Shown here: positions 40,744 through 49,540 of the stretch, piece by piece
Position numbering within the stretch: the first letter of the stretch is position 1
Layout: every line of letters starts with the position of its first letter
NCBI GenBank assembly: GCA_937927675.1
Contig: CALBSG010000128.1
Span: 3,814-67,813 of the forward strand
DNA length: 64,000 nucleotides
DNA from: an uncultured Paracoccaceae bacterium
Lineage (GTDB): Bacteria; Pseudomonadota; Alphaproteobacteria; Rhodobacterales; Rhodobacteraceae
Reading direction: 5' to 3'
The notes under the pieces: generated by a model
The model's database searches: none
What the model saw: the letters and a program-made list of their open reading frames with translations, nothing else
What the model was told of the DNA's origin: nothing
Translations under genes and position numbers: made by a program

Positions 40744-41382
40744 ATCAAAGCCGTCATCTCTGGCGATCTCATCGCCTCCTCCGCCAAGGGCGGGGCGGCG
40801 ATTGACGCGGCCATGGCCAATTTGGCGGACACCGCGGCGCGCCTGTCAAACCTGACCGAAAGCGACACGCGTTTCACCCGACATCGGGGAGACGGTTGGC
40901 AAATTTATGTGGATGTTCCCGGGCTTGCCCTGACCTGCGCCTTGGCAATGACGACAGCCTTGCGCCGGTCCGGCGCGGGTTTGGACACAAGGCAGGCGAT
41001 TGGGTTTGGCCGGGTAGAGACCCTGCCCGCCAAAGCCCTTGGTGGCGCCTATGGCGAGGCCTTCGAACTGTCGGGCCGTGCGCTGGACCAAATGGCGAAG
41101 GGCGTTCGGCTCTGCCTTGCCAACCGCCTCATCGTTACACCGCTGCATGAGGCGCTGATCGCGTTGATCGACTGGCAATCAGCACGTTGGTCGAAAGAGC
41201 AGGCCGAGGCGGTGCAGAGCCGGTTGTTGGATCCAAACCGCCCCAATGCCGACCTTGCCGCCACTTTGGGCATTACACGGCAGGCCTTTGAGGCCCGCCT
41301 GTCTTCGGCCGGATATTCCGCGCTGGAACCTGCCCTTCACGCGTTTCAATGTGCCGATTGGACGGAATATCCCGATGTTTGA
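40735..41382 (+). CDS. SatD-family protein: cyclase-like N-terminus plus helix-turn-helix
   Basis: A 215-residue protein resembling the SatD family. The N-terminal half (residues 4-120) has features of a class III nucleotide cyclase fold: ISGDLIASSA with Asp11 and RHRGDGWQIYVD with Asp53 at the positions of the two metal-binding aspartates. The C-terminal part (about 160-205, NADLAATLGITRQAFEARL) reads as a DNA-binding helix-turn-helix. The start codon follows the operator array directly with no Shine-Dalgarno sequence, so leaderless translation is possible. The end overlaps the DUF3307 gene by 8 bases. Enzymatic activity and function are unknown. Confidence 0.7.
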   Translation: MHSIKAVISGDLIASSAKGGAAIDAAMANLADTAARLSNLTESDTRFTRHRGDGWQIYVDVPGLALTCALAMTTALRRSGAGLDTRQAIGFGRVETLPAKALGGAYGEAFELSGRALDQMAKGVRLCLANRLIVTPLHEALIALIDWQSARWSKEQAEAVQSRLLDPNRPNADLAATLGITRQAFEARLSSAGYSALEPALHAFQCADWTEYPDV

Positions 41383-42085
41383 AACCTTTGCCGCCCTTCT
41401 GCTTGCCCATGTACTTGCCGATTTTGCGTTGCAGACAAAGGCGATGGTGGACAGGAAGGGGCAGGCATCGGTTCTGGCCCTGCATGGGGCTGTCGTGCTG
41501 GTCACCGCAGTCATCGCCCTTGGGGCCTGGCACCCTGCCCTTTTGTGGCTGGCCCTTCTGCATCTTCTGATCGACCTTGCAAAAACCCGCGTGCGTCATG
41601 GGCTTGCGGCCTTTCTGGTCGATCAGGCGGCACATCTTCTGACGATTGCAGCATTGGCCCTTTGGCTGCCGGATCTGTGGGCGCAGGGCCTGTGGGCCGG
41701 CGTCTCCCAAGCCCCCGGCCTGATGCTGCTGGTGGCCGGGGCGCTGATGGCCACCCGGGCTGGCGGGTTTGCGGTGGGGCTGTTGATGGCGCCTTTTTCC
41801 GCAGCGACACCAGACGGCTTGCCCGGCGGTGGGCGGGTCATCGGCCTTTTGGAGCGCGGGCTGATCTTTGCGCTGGTTTTGCTGGGCCAGCCTGAAGGCG
41901 TCGGCCTTTTGCTGGCGGCCAAGTCGATCCTGCGCTTTGGTGCGGTCAAGGATGACCGGGCGGCCAGCGAATATGTCATCATCGGCACGCTGGCCTCGGT
42001 GGGTTGGGCGCTTTTGGTGGCCTATGCGACCCAAAGCCTGCTTGTGGCTTTGCCACCGCTTGGAATTTCGTCTGTGACACCCTAA
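41375..42085 (+). CDS. DUF3307-family polytopic membrane protein
   Basis: A 236-residue membrane protein with six or seven hydrophobic helices. The N-terminal MFETFAALLLAHVLADFALQ and the HLLIDLAKTR motif are typical of DUF3307, with conserved His and Asp residues in helices (LAHVLADF, HLLIDLAK). Its ATG lies inside the end of satD (8-base overlap), so the two are co-translated. The function is not known; coupling to SatD suggests a signal-controlled membrane effector or transporter. Confidence 0.75.
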   Translation: MFETFAALLLAHVLADFALQTKAMVDRKGQASVLALHGAVVLVTAVIALGAWHPALLWLALLHLLIDLAKTRVRHGLAAFLVDQAAHLLTIAALALWLPDLWAQGLWAGVSQAPGLMLLVAGALMATRAGGFAVGLLMAPFSAATPDGLPGGGRVIGLLERGLIFALVLLGQPEGVGLLLAAKSILRFGAVKDDRAASEYVIIGTLASVGWALLVAYATQSLLVALPPLGISSVTP

Positions 42086-42107
42086 GTATGGGGAAAAGGA
42101 GCATATC

Positions 42108-42467
42108 ATGTTCGGCATTCCCGGCAAAGCTGCCGTCACACTGACCCCCCCGGCCGCCAAGGCCATCGCGCGCCTGATGCAAAAGCAGGGGGCGGCAGGC
42201 TTGCGCATTGGCGTCAAGAAAGGCGGTTGCGCGGGCATGGAATACACCATGGATTACGTCGCCGAACAGAACGCCCTTGATGAGGTGGTCGAACAGGATG
42301 GCGCAAAGGTGTTCATCGCGCCGATGGCGCAGATGTTCCTCATCGGCACCGAGATTGACTATGAGGTCGATCTCTTGCAGGCCGGCTTCAAGTTCCGCAA
42401 TCCCAACGTGGCCGAGGCCTGTGGCTGCGGCGAGTCGATCAAGTTCAAGGACGCCCCCGCCGCTTAG
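42108..42467 (+). CDS. A-type iron-sulfur carrier (HesB/IscA/ErpA family)
   Basis: A 119-residue A-type carrier delivering Fe-S clusters to apoproteins. The three ligands are Cys41 (KKGGCAGMEY), Cys105 and Cys107 (EACGCGES). AAAAGGAGC precedes the ATG. It lies 22 bases downstream of the DUF3307 gene and may be co-transcribed with it. Whether it is IscA, SufA or ErpA cannot be decided from sequence alone. Confidence 0.9.
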   Translation: MFGIPGKAAVTLTPPAAKAIARLMQKQGAAGLRIGVKKGGCAGMEYTMDYVAEQNALDEVVEQDGAKVFIAPMAQMFLIGTEIDYEVDLLQAGFKFRNPNVAEACGCGESIKFKDAPAA

Positions 42468-42497
42468 GGCTGCAAACGGGATACGGCGGCCTGCGAT

Positions 42498-42518
42498 CGA
42501 TTTTTCACCGAAAAATCG
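42498..42518. terminator. Perfect AT-rich hairpin after the A-type carrier gene
   Basis: CGATTTTTC-ACC-GAAAAATCG, a 9-bp perfect stem with a 3-base loop, 30 bases after the stop. Usable on both strands; T-tracts are in the stem. Confidence 0.6.
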
Positions 42519-42591
42519 CCCCCTGCTGCCGCTTGGTCTTTTGTCTGGTCTTCAGACCCGCTAACCCTTTTACAAAAGCAATGAGGGTGGC

Positions 42592-43335
42592 ATGCGCAAA
42601 CTGGCGGCGGGCAATTGGAAGATGAACGGCACGCGCGCGGCCTTGGCCGAGGTGCGGGCGCTGATCGCGGCGGTCGACGCACCCGGCTGTGACATGCTGC
42701 TGTGCCCCCCCGCCACTCTGATCGCAGCCATGGCCGAGATCGCGCAAGGCTCTGCGCTGAACGTGGGCGCGCAGGATTGCCACGCCAAAGCCTCGGGCGC
42801 CCACACCGGTGATCTGTCGGCCCCGATGCTGGCCGATGCGGGCGCAAGCCATGTCATTCTGGGCCATTCCGAGCGCCGCGCCGATCATGGCGAAACCGAT
42901 ACGCAAGTGAAGGCCAAGGCCGAGGCCGTGATTGCGGCAGGGCTGGTGGCCATCATCTGCGTCGGCGAGACAGAGGCGCAACGCGACGAAGGAAACACGC
43001 TTGAGGTGATCGGGCGGCAGCTGGACGCTTCGGTTCCGCATGGGGCAACCGCCGCGCATCTGGTCATCGCCTATGAGCCGGTCTGGGCCATTGGCACCGG
43101 CCGTACCCCGACGCTGGATCAGATTGCCGAGGTGCATGGCTTTATCCGCACCCGTCTGGCCGCGACGACCAAGGCCGAGGCCGCCGGAACCCGCCTGCTC
43201 TATGGCGGCTCGGTCAAGCCGTCCAATGCCGCAGACATCTTTGCGCTGCCGAATGTGGATGGTGCGCTGGTCGGCGGGGCCAGCCTGAAGGCCGCCGATT
43301 TCGCCCCCATTGTCGCCGCGCTTTCCGCCGCCTGA
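42592..43335 (+). CDS. tpiA: Triose-phosphate isomerase
   Basis: A 247-residue TIM barrel. The N-terminal AAGNWKMNG has the catalytic Lys10, the electrophile His is in ILGHSERR (about residue 91), and the catalytic Glu is in [11 protein letters not shown] (about 162). YGGSVKPSN is the phosphate-binding loop. A stand-alone gene. Confidence 0.96.
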   Translation: MRKLAAGNWKMNGTRAALAEVRALIAAVDAPGCDMLLCPPATLIAAMAEIAQGSALNVGAQDCHAKASGAHTGDLSAPMLADAGASHVILGHSERRADHGETDTQVKAKAEAVIAAGLVAIICVGETEAQRDEGNTLEVIGRQLDASVPHGATAAHLVIAYEPVWAIGTGRTPTLDQIAEVHGFIRTRLAATTKAEAAGTRLLYGGSVKPSNAADIFALPNVDGALVGGASLKAADFAPIVAALSAA

Positions 43336-43392
43336 CCCTTTCATGTCGTAAACAGAGGCGCGGGAACCGGGCGTTCTTGCGACAAACGCCCC

Positions 43393-44322
43393 ATGACCGA
43401 TCTTCCCCAAACCCGCCAAAACTCGCTTTTGAATGCCAATCTGATTTGCATGGCCTCCATGCTGATCTGGGCCGCCGGTCTGCCTGCGGCAGATCTGCTG
43501 ATTCCGCTGTTGATCCCGGAACAGTTGAATGCCCTGCGCATGACGCTGGCGGGTGGATTTTTGGTGATCCTGTGGGCCGCGCTCGAGGGGTTTGGCCCGC
43601 TCAAGCGCACCAACTGGCTGAAAGGCATCGCAGTGGGCAGCCTGATCGGGCTTGGCGCTTGGTTCCTGATCCGGGGGCAGGCATTGGGCGGTGCGGTGAC
43701 GGCGGCGGTGATTTCGTCGACCTTGCCGGTTGTCGGCATCACGCTGGAGGTCATTCTGGATGGCCGCAAGATCACCCCTGCGCTGGTCATTGGCCTGATC
43801 CTGTCGCTGATCGGCGGGGCCTTGACGCTGGACCCCAGCGGCGCGGCGGCGGGGGGCTCCATGGTTTGGGGCGCGCTTTTGTGCTTTGGTTCGGTGGTGT
43901 CCTTTACCATCGGCTCGCGGCTGACCGTCACCGCCTTTCCAGATGAAACCCCGGTCGGGCGCACGGCGGTCACGCTGTTTGGCGCGGCAGTGGCGGCCTT
44001 GGCGGTTGCTGGGGCGCAGGTGGCGACGGGGGCAGACATGCCGGCTTTCGCGGCTTGGGGGCCGAAGGAAATCGGTGCGATCCTGCTCTTTTCCGTGGGC
44101 GCCTTGGGCGTCAGCCAGATCATGTGGATCATGTCGGTGGAACGCTTGGGCATCGGGCTGTCGGCCCTGCACATCAATGCCGCGCCGTTCTATGTGATGC
44201 TGATCCTGTTTGCGCTTGGCGGGGTGTGGAGTTGGCCGCAGGCGCTGGCCGCCGCTTTGGTGGGGCTGGGCGTTCTGATTGCCCAAGGCATCCTGCCGCT
44301 GCCCTTTGCCCGCCGCAGCTGA
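43393..44322 (+). CDS. EamA/DMT-family transporter
   Basis: A 309-residue inner-membrane protein with ten predicted helices in two EamA repeats (residues about 17-145 and 158-305), starting MTDLPQTRQNSLLNANLICM. Such proteins export metabolites; the substrate is unknown. It ends 8 bases before the P450 gene, suggesting that the two share a transcript and perhaps a substrate. Confidence 0.85.
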   Translation: MTDLPQTRQNSLLNANLICMASMLIWAAGLPAADLLIPLLIPEQLNALRMTLAGGFLVILWAALEGFGPLKRTNWLKGIAVGSLIGLGAWFLIRGQALGGAVTAAVISSTLPVVGITLEVILDGRKITPALVIGLILSLIGGALTLDPSGAAAGGSMVWGALLCFGSVVSFTIGSRLTVTAFPDETPVGRTAVTLFGAAVAALAVAGAQVATGADMPAFAAWGPKEIGAILLFSVGALGVSQIMWIMSVERLGIGLSALHINAAPFYVMLILFALGGVWSWPQALAAALVGLGVLIAQGILPLPFARRS

Positions 44323-44330
44323 GGCCGCGT

Positions 44331-45506
44331 ATGAAAACCCTGCACCAATCGCCGACCGATCCTGACTTTGTGCAAAACCCCTATCCGTTTTACGAGGTGG
44401 CGCGCGCGGCTGGCCCCTTCTTTCACTGGGCGGATTATGATCTGACCTGCACCGGCAATGCGGCGGCGGTAAACGCGATTTTCCGCGACCGCCGTTTTGG
44501 CCGCGAGGTGCCTGCGGAAAAGGCCCCGCTGATCCCCGATCATCTGGCCCCCTTCTACGCCGTCGAGGCCCATTCCATGCTGGAGTTGGAGCCCCCCCGC
44601 CATACCCGGTTGCGCTCGCTTGTGCTGCGGGCCTTCACCACCCGGCGGATCAATGCGCTCGCCCCGGAAATCGCCACCCTGACGCATCAGCTGATCGACG
44701 GCTTTCCGGATGGCGAGTTTGATCTGCTAAAGCATTTCGGCCAGCGCCTGCCGGTCATCATCATCGCCCGCCTTCTGGGCGTGCCCGAAGAGATGTCGGA
44801 CGACCTGTTGCGGTGGTCCAATGCGATGGTCGGCATGTATATGGCCGGGCGTACCCGCGACACCGAAGACCGTGCCGTCGCCGCGACCGAGGCCTTCGTG
44901 GCCTTCATGCGCTCTTACGTCGAGGCGCGGCGCAAAGACCCGCGCGATGATCTCATCACAGAGCTGATCGCCGCCGAGGAAGGCGGGGAAAAGCTGACGA
45001 CGGATGAGCTGATCACCACCTGCATCCTTTTGCTGAACGCAGGCCACGAGGCAACGGTGCATACCATCGGCAACGGCGTTAAAACGCTTTTGCAAACCGG
45101 CCATGGCATCACCGAGGACACGGCCGAAGACACCGTTGAAGAGATCCTGCGCTTTGACCCCGCGCTGCATATGTTCACCCGCTGGGCCTATGAGGACATT
45201 GAGGTGATGGGTCAGCAATTCCGGCGTGGCGATCAGGTGGGGCTTTTGCTGGCCGCCGCCAATCGCGATCCCGGACCATGGGAAGACCCCGACCGCTTCC
45301 GCCCGAACCGCCCGGTAAAACCCATCGCCACCTTTGGCGCGGGCCTGCATTTCTGCGTCGGCGCCCCCTTGGCGCGGCTGGAACTGGTCACCGCCCTGCC
45401 GATCCTGTTTGCGCGCCTGCCGGGGCTAAAACTGGCCGACCGCCCGGACTATGGCAATGTCTACCACTTCCACGGGCTGACCCGGTTGATGGTGCGGGCG
45501 GGTTAG
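44331..45506 (+). CDS. Cytochrome P450
   Basis: A 391-residue soluble class I P450. The I-helix oxygen-activation motif is LNAGHEATVH, the K-helix ExxR is in EEILRF, and the haem loop FGAGLHFCVGAPLAR carries the axial Cys342. It resembles CYP107/CYP109-type bacterial enzymes in general layout. No ferredoxin or reductase gene is adjacent; fpr at 50035 could help supply electrons. Substrate unknown. A start at 44331 has GAGGCCG upstream. Confidence 0.92.
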   Translation: MKTLHQSPTDPDFVQNPYPFYEVARAAGPFFHWADYDLTCTGNAAAVNAIFRDRRFGREVPAEKAPLIPDHLAPFYAVEAHSMLELEPPRHTRLRSLVLRAFTTRRINALAPEIATLTHQLIDGFPDGEFDLLKHFGQRLPVIIIARLLGVPEEMSDDLLRWSNAMVGMYMAGRTRDTEDRAVAATEAFVAFMRSYVEARRKDPRDDLITELIAAEEGGEKLTTDELITTCILLLNAGHEATVHTIGNGVKTLLQTGHGITEDTAEDTVEEILRFDPALHMFTRWAYEDIEVMGQQFRRGDQVGLLLAAANRDPGPWEDPDRFRPNRPVKPIATFGAGLHFCVGAPLARLELVTALPILFARLPGLKLADRPDYGNVYHFHGLTRLMVRAG

Positions 45507-45587
45507 CGTCACGACGCGCCGCCCCCGCTTTGACCGTTTCGATTGCGACGTTGGGCCAGACAGCCGTCGAACGGCGTGGCGATTGCC

Positions 45588-46541
45588 TCAGAAGCGCAAC
45601 CCAACTGCAAGCTCATACGCATCACTGTCTGCGCCATCCCCCGAGCCAAACAGGCCCGTCAATCGCGCATATGTCCCGTTGGATTGCGCATACTCAATGC
45701 CAAGGGTGGATGATTTCAGGGAGTCTGCGGCCTCATCAGCCACGAGATAACTCGCCCCGACAAGAATATTTTCGCTGATTTTATATGATCCAAACATCTG
45801 GGCGCTTTTTAGATTTGAATCCTGCATATTAAATACAAAAACATCCAAACCGACGGAAAGTTTATCAAACTGGGCAGTGGTCCCCAAAAGATAACTGTTC
45901 ATCGTATAGCCACCATGAAGACGCTCTAAACCAGCGCGAAAGCTTAACCGGCCGATCTCATGTTTCAAAGTGGCCTGCATTGACTGAATGTTTTCGTCAG
46001 CGAAGTCGCCAGAAAACAGACCAACAGACAAGGCGGTCTTGTCAAAATGGCCGTCGTACCGCAGGCCATAGATAGAAGACATGCCTCTATGGCTCACACC
46101 CGTAGACAGGCGCGTGAGTCTTGTCCAATCACTGAAAAAAACATCGGAATCCTGCAGTATGGTCGATGTGACATCACCACGGCCGAACGTATCATGGATA
46201 ACGCTCCGAGGCACACCTACGGACACCAAATGCGGCCCAGCTTCCAGTGTGACTGCAGCTGTCCCATATCCAGAGCCCGCCACTGAATCTGTGGGCACAC
46301 TGTCAAGCCCATCGTAGCCGACATAAAATCCGTATGTTAATGTCCCAGACGTGATCAGCGACGGCAGCCGGATGCCGAAATCGACCACCCACATATTCAG
46401 GCTGTCCCCGTCACCCTGCTCGGTAAATGACAGAAGCGAAATATTGCCATAAGGTTCCAGTTTTCCAACAGCCGTATCCGCCGCAAACGCAGTCGTCGCA
46501 ATTATGCTTAAAGGCGCGGCCAACCCAAAAATCTTCTTCAT
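45588..46541 (-). CDS. Outer-membrane porin-like protein
   Basis: A 317-residue beta-barrel protein with a signal peptide (MKKIFGLAAPLSIIATTAFA, cleavage near residue 24), alternating amphipathic strands throughout, and a terminal Phe (AVGLRF) as the outer-membrane insertion signal. It resembles gram-negative porins of alphaproteobacteria. The gene and its upstream region are visibly richer in A/T than its neighbours and it stands alone, convergent with the P450 gene, which hints at recent acquisition or strong surface-driven divergence. Confidence 0.8.
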   Translation of the reverse strand: MKKIFGLAAPLSIIATTAFAADTAVGKLEPYGNISLLSFTEQGDGDSLNMWVVDFGIRLPSLITSGTLTYGFYVGYDGLDSVPTDSVAGSGYGTAAVTLEAGPHLVSVGVPRSVIHDTFGRGDVTSTILQDSDVFFSDWTRLTRLSTGVSHRGMSSIYGLRYDGHFDKTALSVGLFSGDFADENIQSMQATLKHEIGRLSFRAGLERLHGGYTMNSYLLGTTAQFDKLSVGLDVFVFNMQDSNLKSAQMFGSYKISENILVGASYLVADEAADSLKSSTLGIEYAQSNGTYARLTGLFGSGDGADSDAYELAVGLRF

Positions 46542-46744
46542 ACGCGCTTCCAATATTTTATCCAGAAGCCTTATATTATTTCACGAGCCACATTTTGAAA
46601 CTCTATCTTACGATTACAACGGCTGAAACGCCGCCCAACTTCTCGTCTACCCACATCCCCCACGAAGCCCCCTTCCCCCGGCGCGACCTTTGGACAATGG
46701 TAACCGGCACGCGCCCGGCCCATGATGGCGGGCAAGGAGGAGCC

Positions 46745-47719
46745 ATGGATCACGACCGCATCCCTGAAATCGCGCTTGGCTGGCATCGTGCCGGGCGCAA
46801 GGCCGCTTTGGCGACCGTGGTGGAAACCTGGGGCTCTGCCCCGCGCCAGCCCGGCAGCCAATTGGCGATCTCGGGCGATGGGCAGATCATGGGATCCGTC
46901 TCGGGCGGTTGTGTCGAGGGCGCGGTGGTGACCGAGGCCTTGGAGGCCCTGATCGATGGCCAGCCGCGCCTCCTGACTTTTGGGGTCAGCGATGAGACGG
47001 CTTTTGCCGTGGGTCTGGCCTGTGGCGGCACGATCCGGGTGCTGGTGGAGCCTGTGGGCAGCGCCCTGCCCGAAACCATGCTGGCCGATCTGGTCGCCGC
47101 GCGGGCGGCCAAGCACCCGGTCGTCTATGCGGTTCACCCCGAAACCGGGGTGCGTGCGCTCTATCGTCCCGGACAGGACCAAGCCGCCGATCTGCGACTG
47201 CGCTCGGACAAGGCCGGGATCGAGGAAGACGGCCGCTTTATCGCACCCCACAATCCTCCTCTGCGGCTGATCGTGGTCGGTGCCGTGCATATCGCCCAGC
47301 CTTTGGTCACCATCGCCCGCGCCTGCGGCTATGCCCCAATACTGATTGATCCGCGCGACACCTTTGGCGCCGCAGACCGCTTTCCCGGTGAAACCGTGCT
47401 GGATGATTGGCCGGATGAGGCGCTTGCCGCGCTTGTCCCCGATGCCCGTACCGCGATTGTCACGCTGACCCATGATCCGAAACTGGACGATCCGGCCATT
47501 CGCCTCGCCATCCGGTCGCCTGCCTTTTACCTTGGCTGCCTGGGATCGAAAAAGACCCATGCCAAGCGGGTGGAACGGCTGCAGGCCGCAGGCTTTAGCG
47601 CCGAGGAAATCAGCCGTATTCACGCCCCGGTGGGCCTCGACATTGGCGCCAAGACCCCGGCCGAAATTGCTGTGTCGATTATGGGCCAGATCACCGCCAC
47701 CTTGCGGCTTGGCGCATGA
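46745..47719 (+). CDS. XdhC/CoxF-family protein (molybdoenzyme maturation)
   Basis: A 324-residue XdhC-family protein that binds and sulfurates the molybdenum cofactor for insertion into xanthine dehydrogenase-type enzymes. The N-terminal XdhC domain has PRQPGSQLAI and SVSGGCVEGAV; the C-terminal Rossmann-like domain has VVGAVHIAQPLVTIA and YLGCLGSKKTHAKR. AGGAGG precedes the ATG. The stop overlaps the next gene by ATGA. No xdhAB/coxLMS-type enzyme is in the window. Confidence 0.9.
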   Translation: MDHDRIPEIALGWHRAGRKAALATVVETWGSAPRQPGSQLAISGDGQIMGSVSGGCVEGAVVTEALEALIDGQPRLLTFGVSDETAFAVGLACGGTIRVLVEPVGSALPETMLADLVAARAAKHPVVYAVHPETGVRALYRPGQDQAADLRLRSDKAGIEEDGRFIAPHNPPLRLIVVGAVHIAQPLVTIARACGYAPILIDPRDTFGAADRFPGETVLDDWPDEALAALVPDARTAIVTLTHDPKLDDPAIRLAIRSPAFYLGCLGSKKTHAKRVERLQAAGFSAEEISRIHAPVGLDIGAKTPAEIAVSIMGQITATLRLGA

Positions 47720-48711
47720 GGTTCGGGCGCGTTCCTTTGTCTGAGGCACAAGGTGCGATCCTTGCCCATTCGCACGGGCCGTCCGGTTTGCGCAAAGGCC
47801 GGGTGCTGACGGCCGAGGATATTGCAGCACTGGCCGCAGAAGGCGTAACTGAAATTACGGTCGCACAGCTTGACCCCGGCGATCTGGATGAAAACACCGC
47901 CGCCGCCCGGCTGGCCGCCGCCTTGGTGCCAACCCCCGCCGGCCAAGCGCTGACCGTGACGCCCGCCTTTACCGGGCGGGTCAATCTGAATGCGACCGGG
48001 CCGGGGGTGGTCAGACTGGATGCTGCCGCCATCCACGCGCTGAACCGCGTCGATCCTGCCATCACCTTTGCAACCCTGCCCGACCTTGCCCGCGTGACCA
48101 AAGGCACGCTGGTCGGCACCGTCAAGATCATCAGCTATGCCGTCGCAGGGGCTGCACTAGAGCAGGCCGCCACCCTCGCCCAGGCGGCGATCCGGGTGCA
48201 GCCTGTCACCTCACGCGATGCCGGGCTTCTTTTGACCACGGTGCCGGGGCAAGACCCCAAGCTGAACGCCAAGGCCGCCCGTGTCATCTCGGCCCGGCTG
48301 GCCGCTTTGGGCATGACCCTTGCCGCCTGCCGCGAGGTGCCCCATGTGGAGGCCGCCATCGCAGAGGCCCTGCCGCAGCTGCCCGGTGACATGGCGCTGA
48401 TCCTGACGGGCAGCGCCACCTCTGACCTGCATGATACCGCGCCCGAGGCCCTGCGCCGCGCTGGCGGCACGGTTTGCCGGTTTGGCATGCCGGTTGATCC
48501 CGGCAACCTGCTGTTCTTGGGGGATTTGCAGGGCCGCCCGGTGATCGGCTTGCCCGGCTGCGCCCGCTCGCCCGCCCTGAACGGCGCTGATTGGGTGTTG
48601 GAACGGCTGGCTTGTGGTCTGACCGTCAGCGCCAATGACATTGCCGCGATGGGCGTTGGCGGACTTTTGAAGGAAATTCCCCAGCGTCCACAGCGACGCG
48701 AGCCGGACTGA
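47716..48711 (+). CDS. Molybdopterin-binding (MoeA/MoCF-like) protein
   Basis: A 331-residue protein starting MRFGRVPLSEAQGAILAHS, a pattern shared with molybdopterin-binding proteins paired with xdhC. The C-terminal half contains a MoCF-type fold with LILTGSATSDLHDTAPEALR and GMPVDPGNLLFLG. It lacks the glycosyltransferase/MobA-like domain found fused in some relatives. Coupled to xdhC by ATGA; likely role in cofactor modification or delivery. Confidence 0.82.
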   Translation: MRFGRVPLSEAQGAILAHSHGPSGLRKGRVLTAEDIAALAAEGVTEITVAQLDPGDLDENTAAARLAAALVPTPAGQALTVTPAFTGRVNLNATGPGVVRLDAAAIHALNRVDPAITFATLPDLARVTKGTLVGTVKIISYAVAGAALEQAATLAQAAIRVQPVTSRDAGLLLTTVPGQDPKLNAKAARVISARLAALGMTLAACREVPHVEAAIAEALPQLPGDMALILTGSATSDLHDTAPEALRRAGGTVCRFGMPVDPGNLLFLGDLQGRPVIGLPGCARSPALNGADWVLERLACGLTVSANDIAAMGVGGLLKEIPQRPQRREPD

Positions 48712-48741
48712 CACCCCCCGAACCGCTGGCGCAACGGCAGC

Positions 48742-48762
48742 AAAAAGGGGCCTTACGGCCCC
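48742..48762 (-). terminator. Intrinsic terminator of infC
   Basis: On the minus strand GGGGCC-GTAA-GGCCCC is followed by TTTTT, 32 bases after the infC stop. Confidence 0.85.
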
Positions 48763-48793
48763 TGATCGTCGATCATTTGGTATGGTTTGCGCC

Positions 48794-49333
48794 TTACTTC
48801 GGCGAAACCATCATCACCATCTGGCGGCCTTCCAGCTTGGGCATGGATTCGATCTTGCCCGCTTCGCCAACATCCGAAGCCACCCGGTTCAAAAGCTCAA
48901 GGCCCAGTTCCTGGTGCGCCATTTCGCGGCCACGGAAGCGAAGCGTAACCTTCACCTTGTCACCTTCGCCAAGGAATTTCAGCACCGAGCGCATCTTCAC
49001 GTCATAGTCATGCGTGTCGGTGCCGGGGCGGAACTTGATTTCTTTGATCTCGATGATGTGCTGCTTCTTGCGGGCCTCGGCCTCGCGCTTCTGCGTCTCA
49101 TACTTGAACTTGCCGAAGTCCATGATCTTGCAGACCGGCGGCTCGGCGTTCGGCGAGATTTCGACCAGATCCAGCCCCGCTTCTTCGGCCATGGCCATGG
49201 CACGGGCGGGCGTCACCACCCCGACATTCTCGCCATCCGCCCCAATCAGGCGGATTTCCGGGGACCGGATGCGGTCATTGATGCGCGGTCCGGTTTCGCG
49301 TTGCGGCGGGGCATTGTGTGGGCGGCGGGCTAT
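48794..49333 (-). CDS. infC: Translation initiation factor IF-3 (AUA start)
   Basis: A 179-residue IF3. The N domain ([24 protein letters not shown]) and C domain ([29 protein letters not shown]) are both complete only if translation begins at ATA (49333-49331). An in-frame TGA lies five codons further upstream, and no ATG, GTG, TTG or CTG lies between that TGA and the conserved N domain. AAGGA stands about 8 bases before the ATA. Rare start codons in infC (AUU in E. coli) are the basis of IF3 autoregulation. The gene is followed at once by a terminator, so rpmI and rplT are not linked. Confidence 0.92.
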   Translation of the reverse strand: MARRPHNAPPQRETGPRINDRIRSPEIRLIGADGENVGVVTPARAMAMAEEAGLDLVEISPNAEPPVCKIMDFGKFKYETQKREAEARKKQHIIEIKEIKFRPGTDTHDYDVKMRSVLKFLGEGDKVKVTLRFRGREMAHQELGLELLNRVASDVGEAGKIESMPKLEGRQMVMMVSPK

Positions 49334-49540
49334 GGCAGTGGTCCTTGTTCAGTTGAAATCTGCGTCCGCAATCTATGCGCTGCGCGCGCTACCTTCAACC
49401 GGAAAACAGTCGTGCATAGAAACACGACGAACAAACCGACCAGCCGCGTTGCGGCACCGCCTCAGGCGCGCCCTTTTCAACACCGGTCGATTCTGTCATA
49501 CCCCGATCATCTGAGTGTTTCGGTCATGGGAGTAAATAAC

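Noticed and set aside
49220..49330. Separate upstream ORF or leader peptide before infC
   Set aside because: The region reads as the conserved IF3 N domain in the infC frame, so it belongs to infC with an ATA start.
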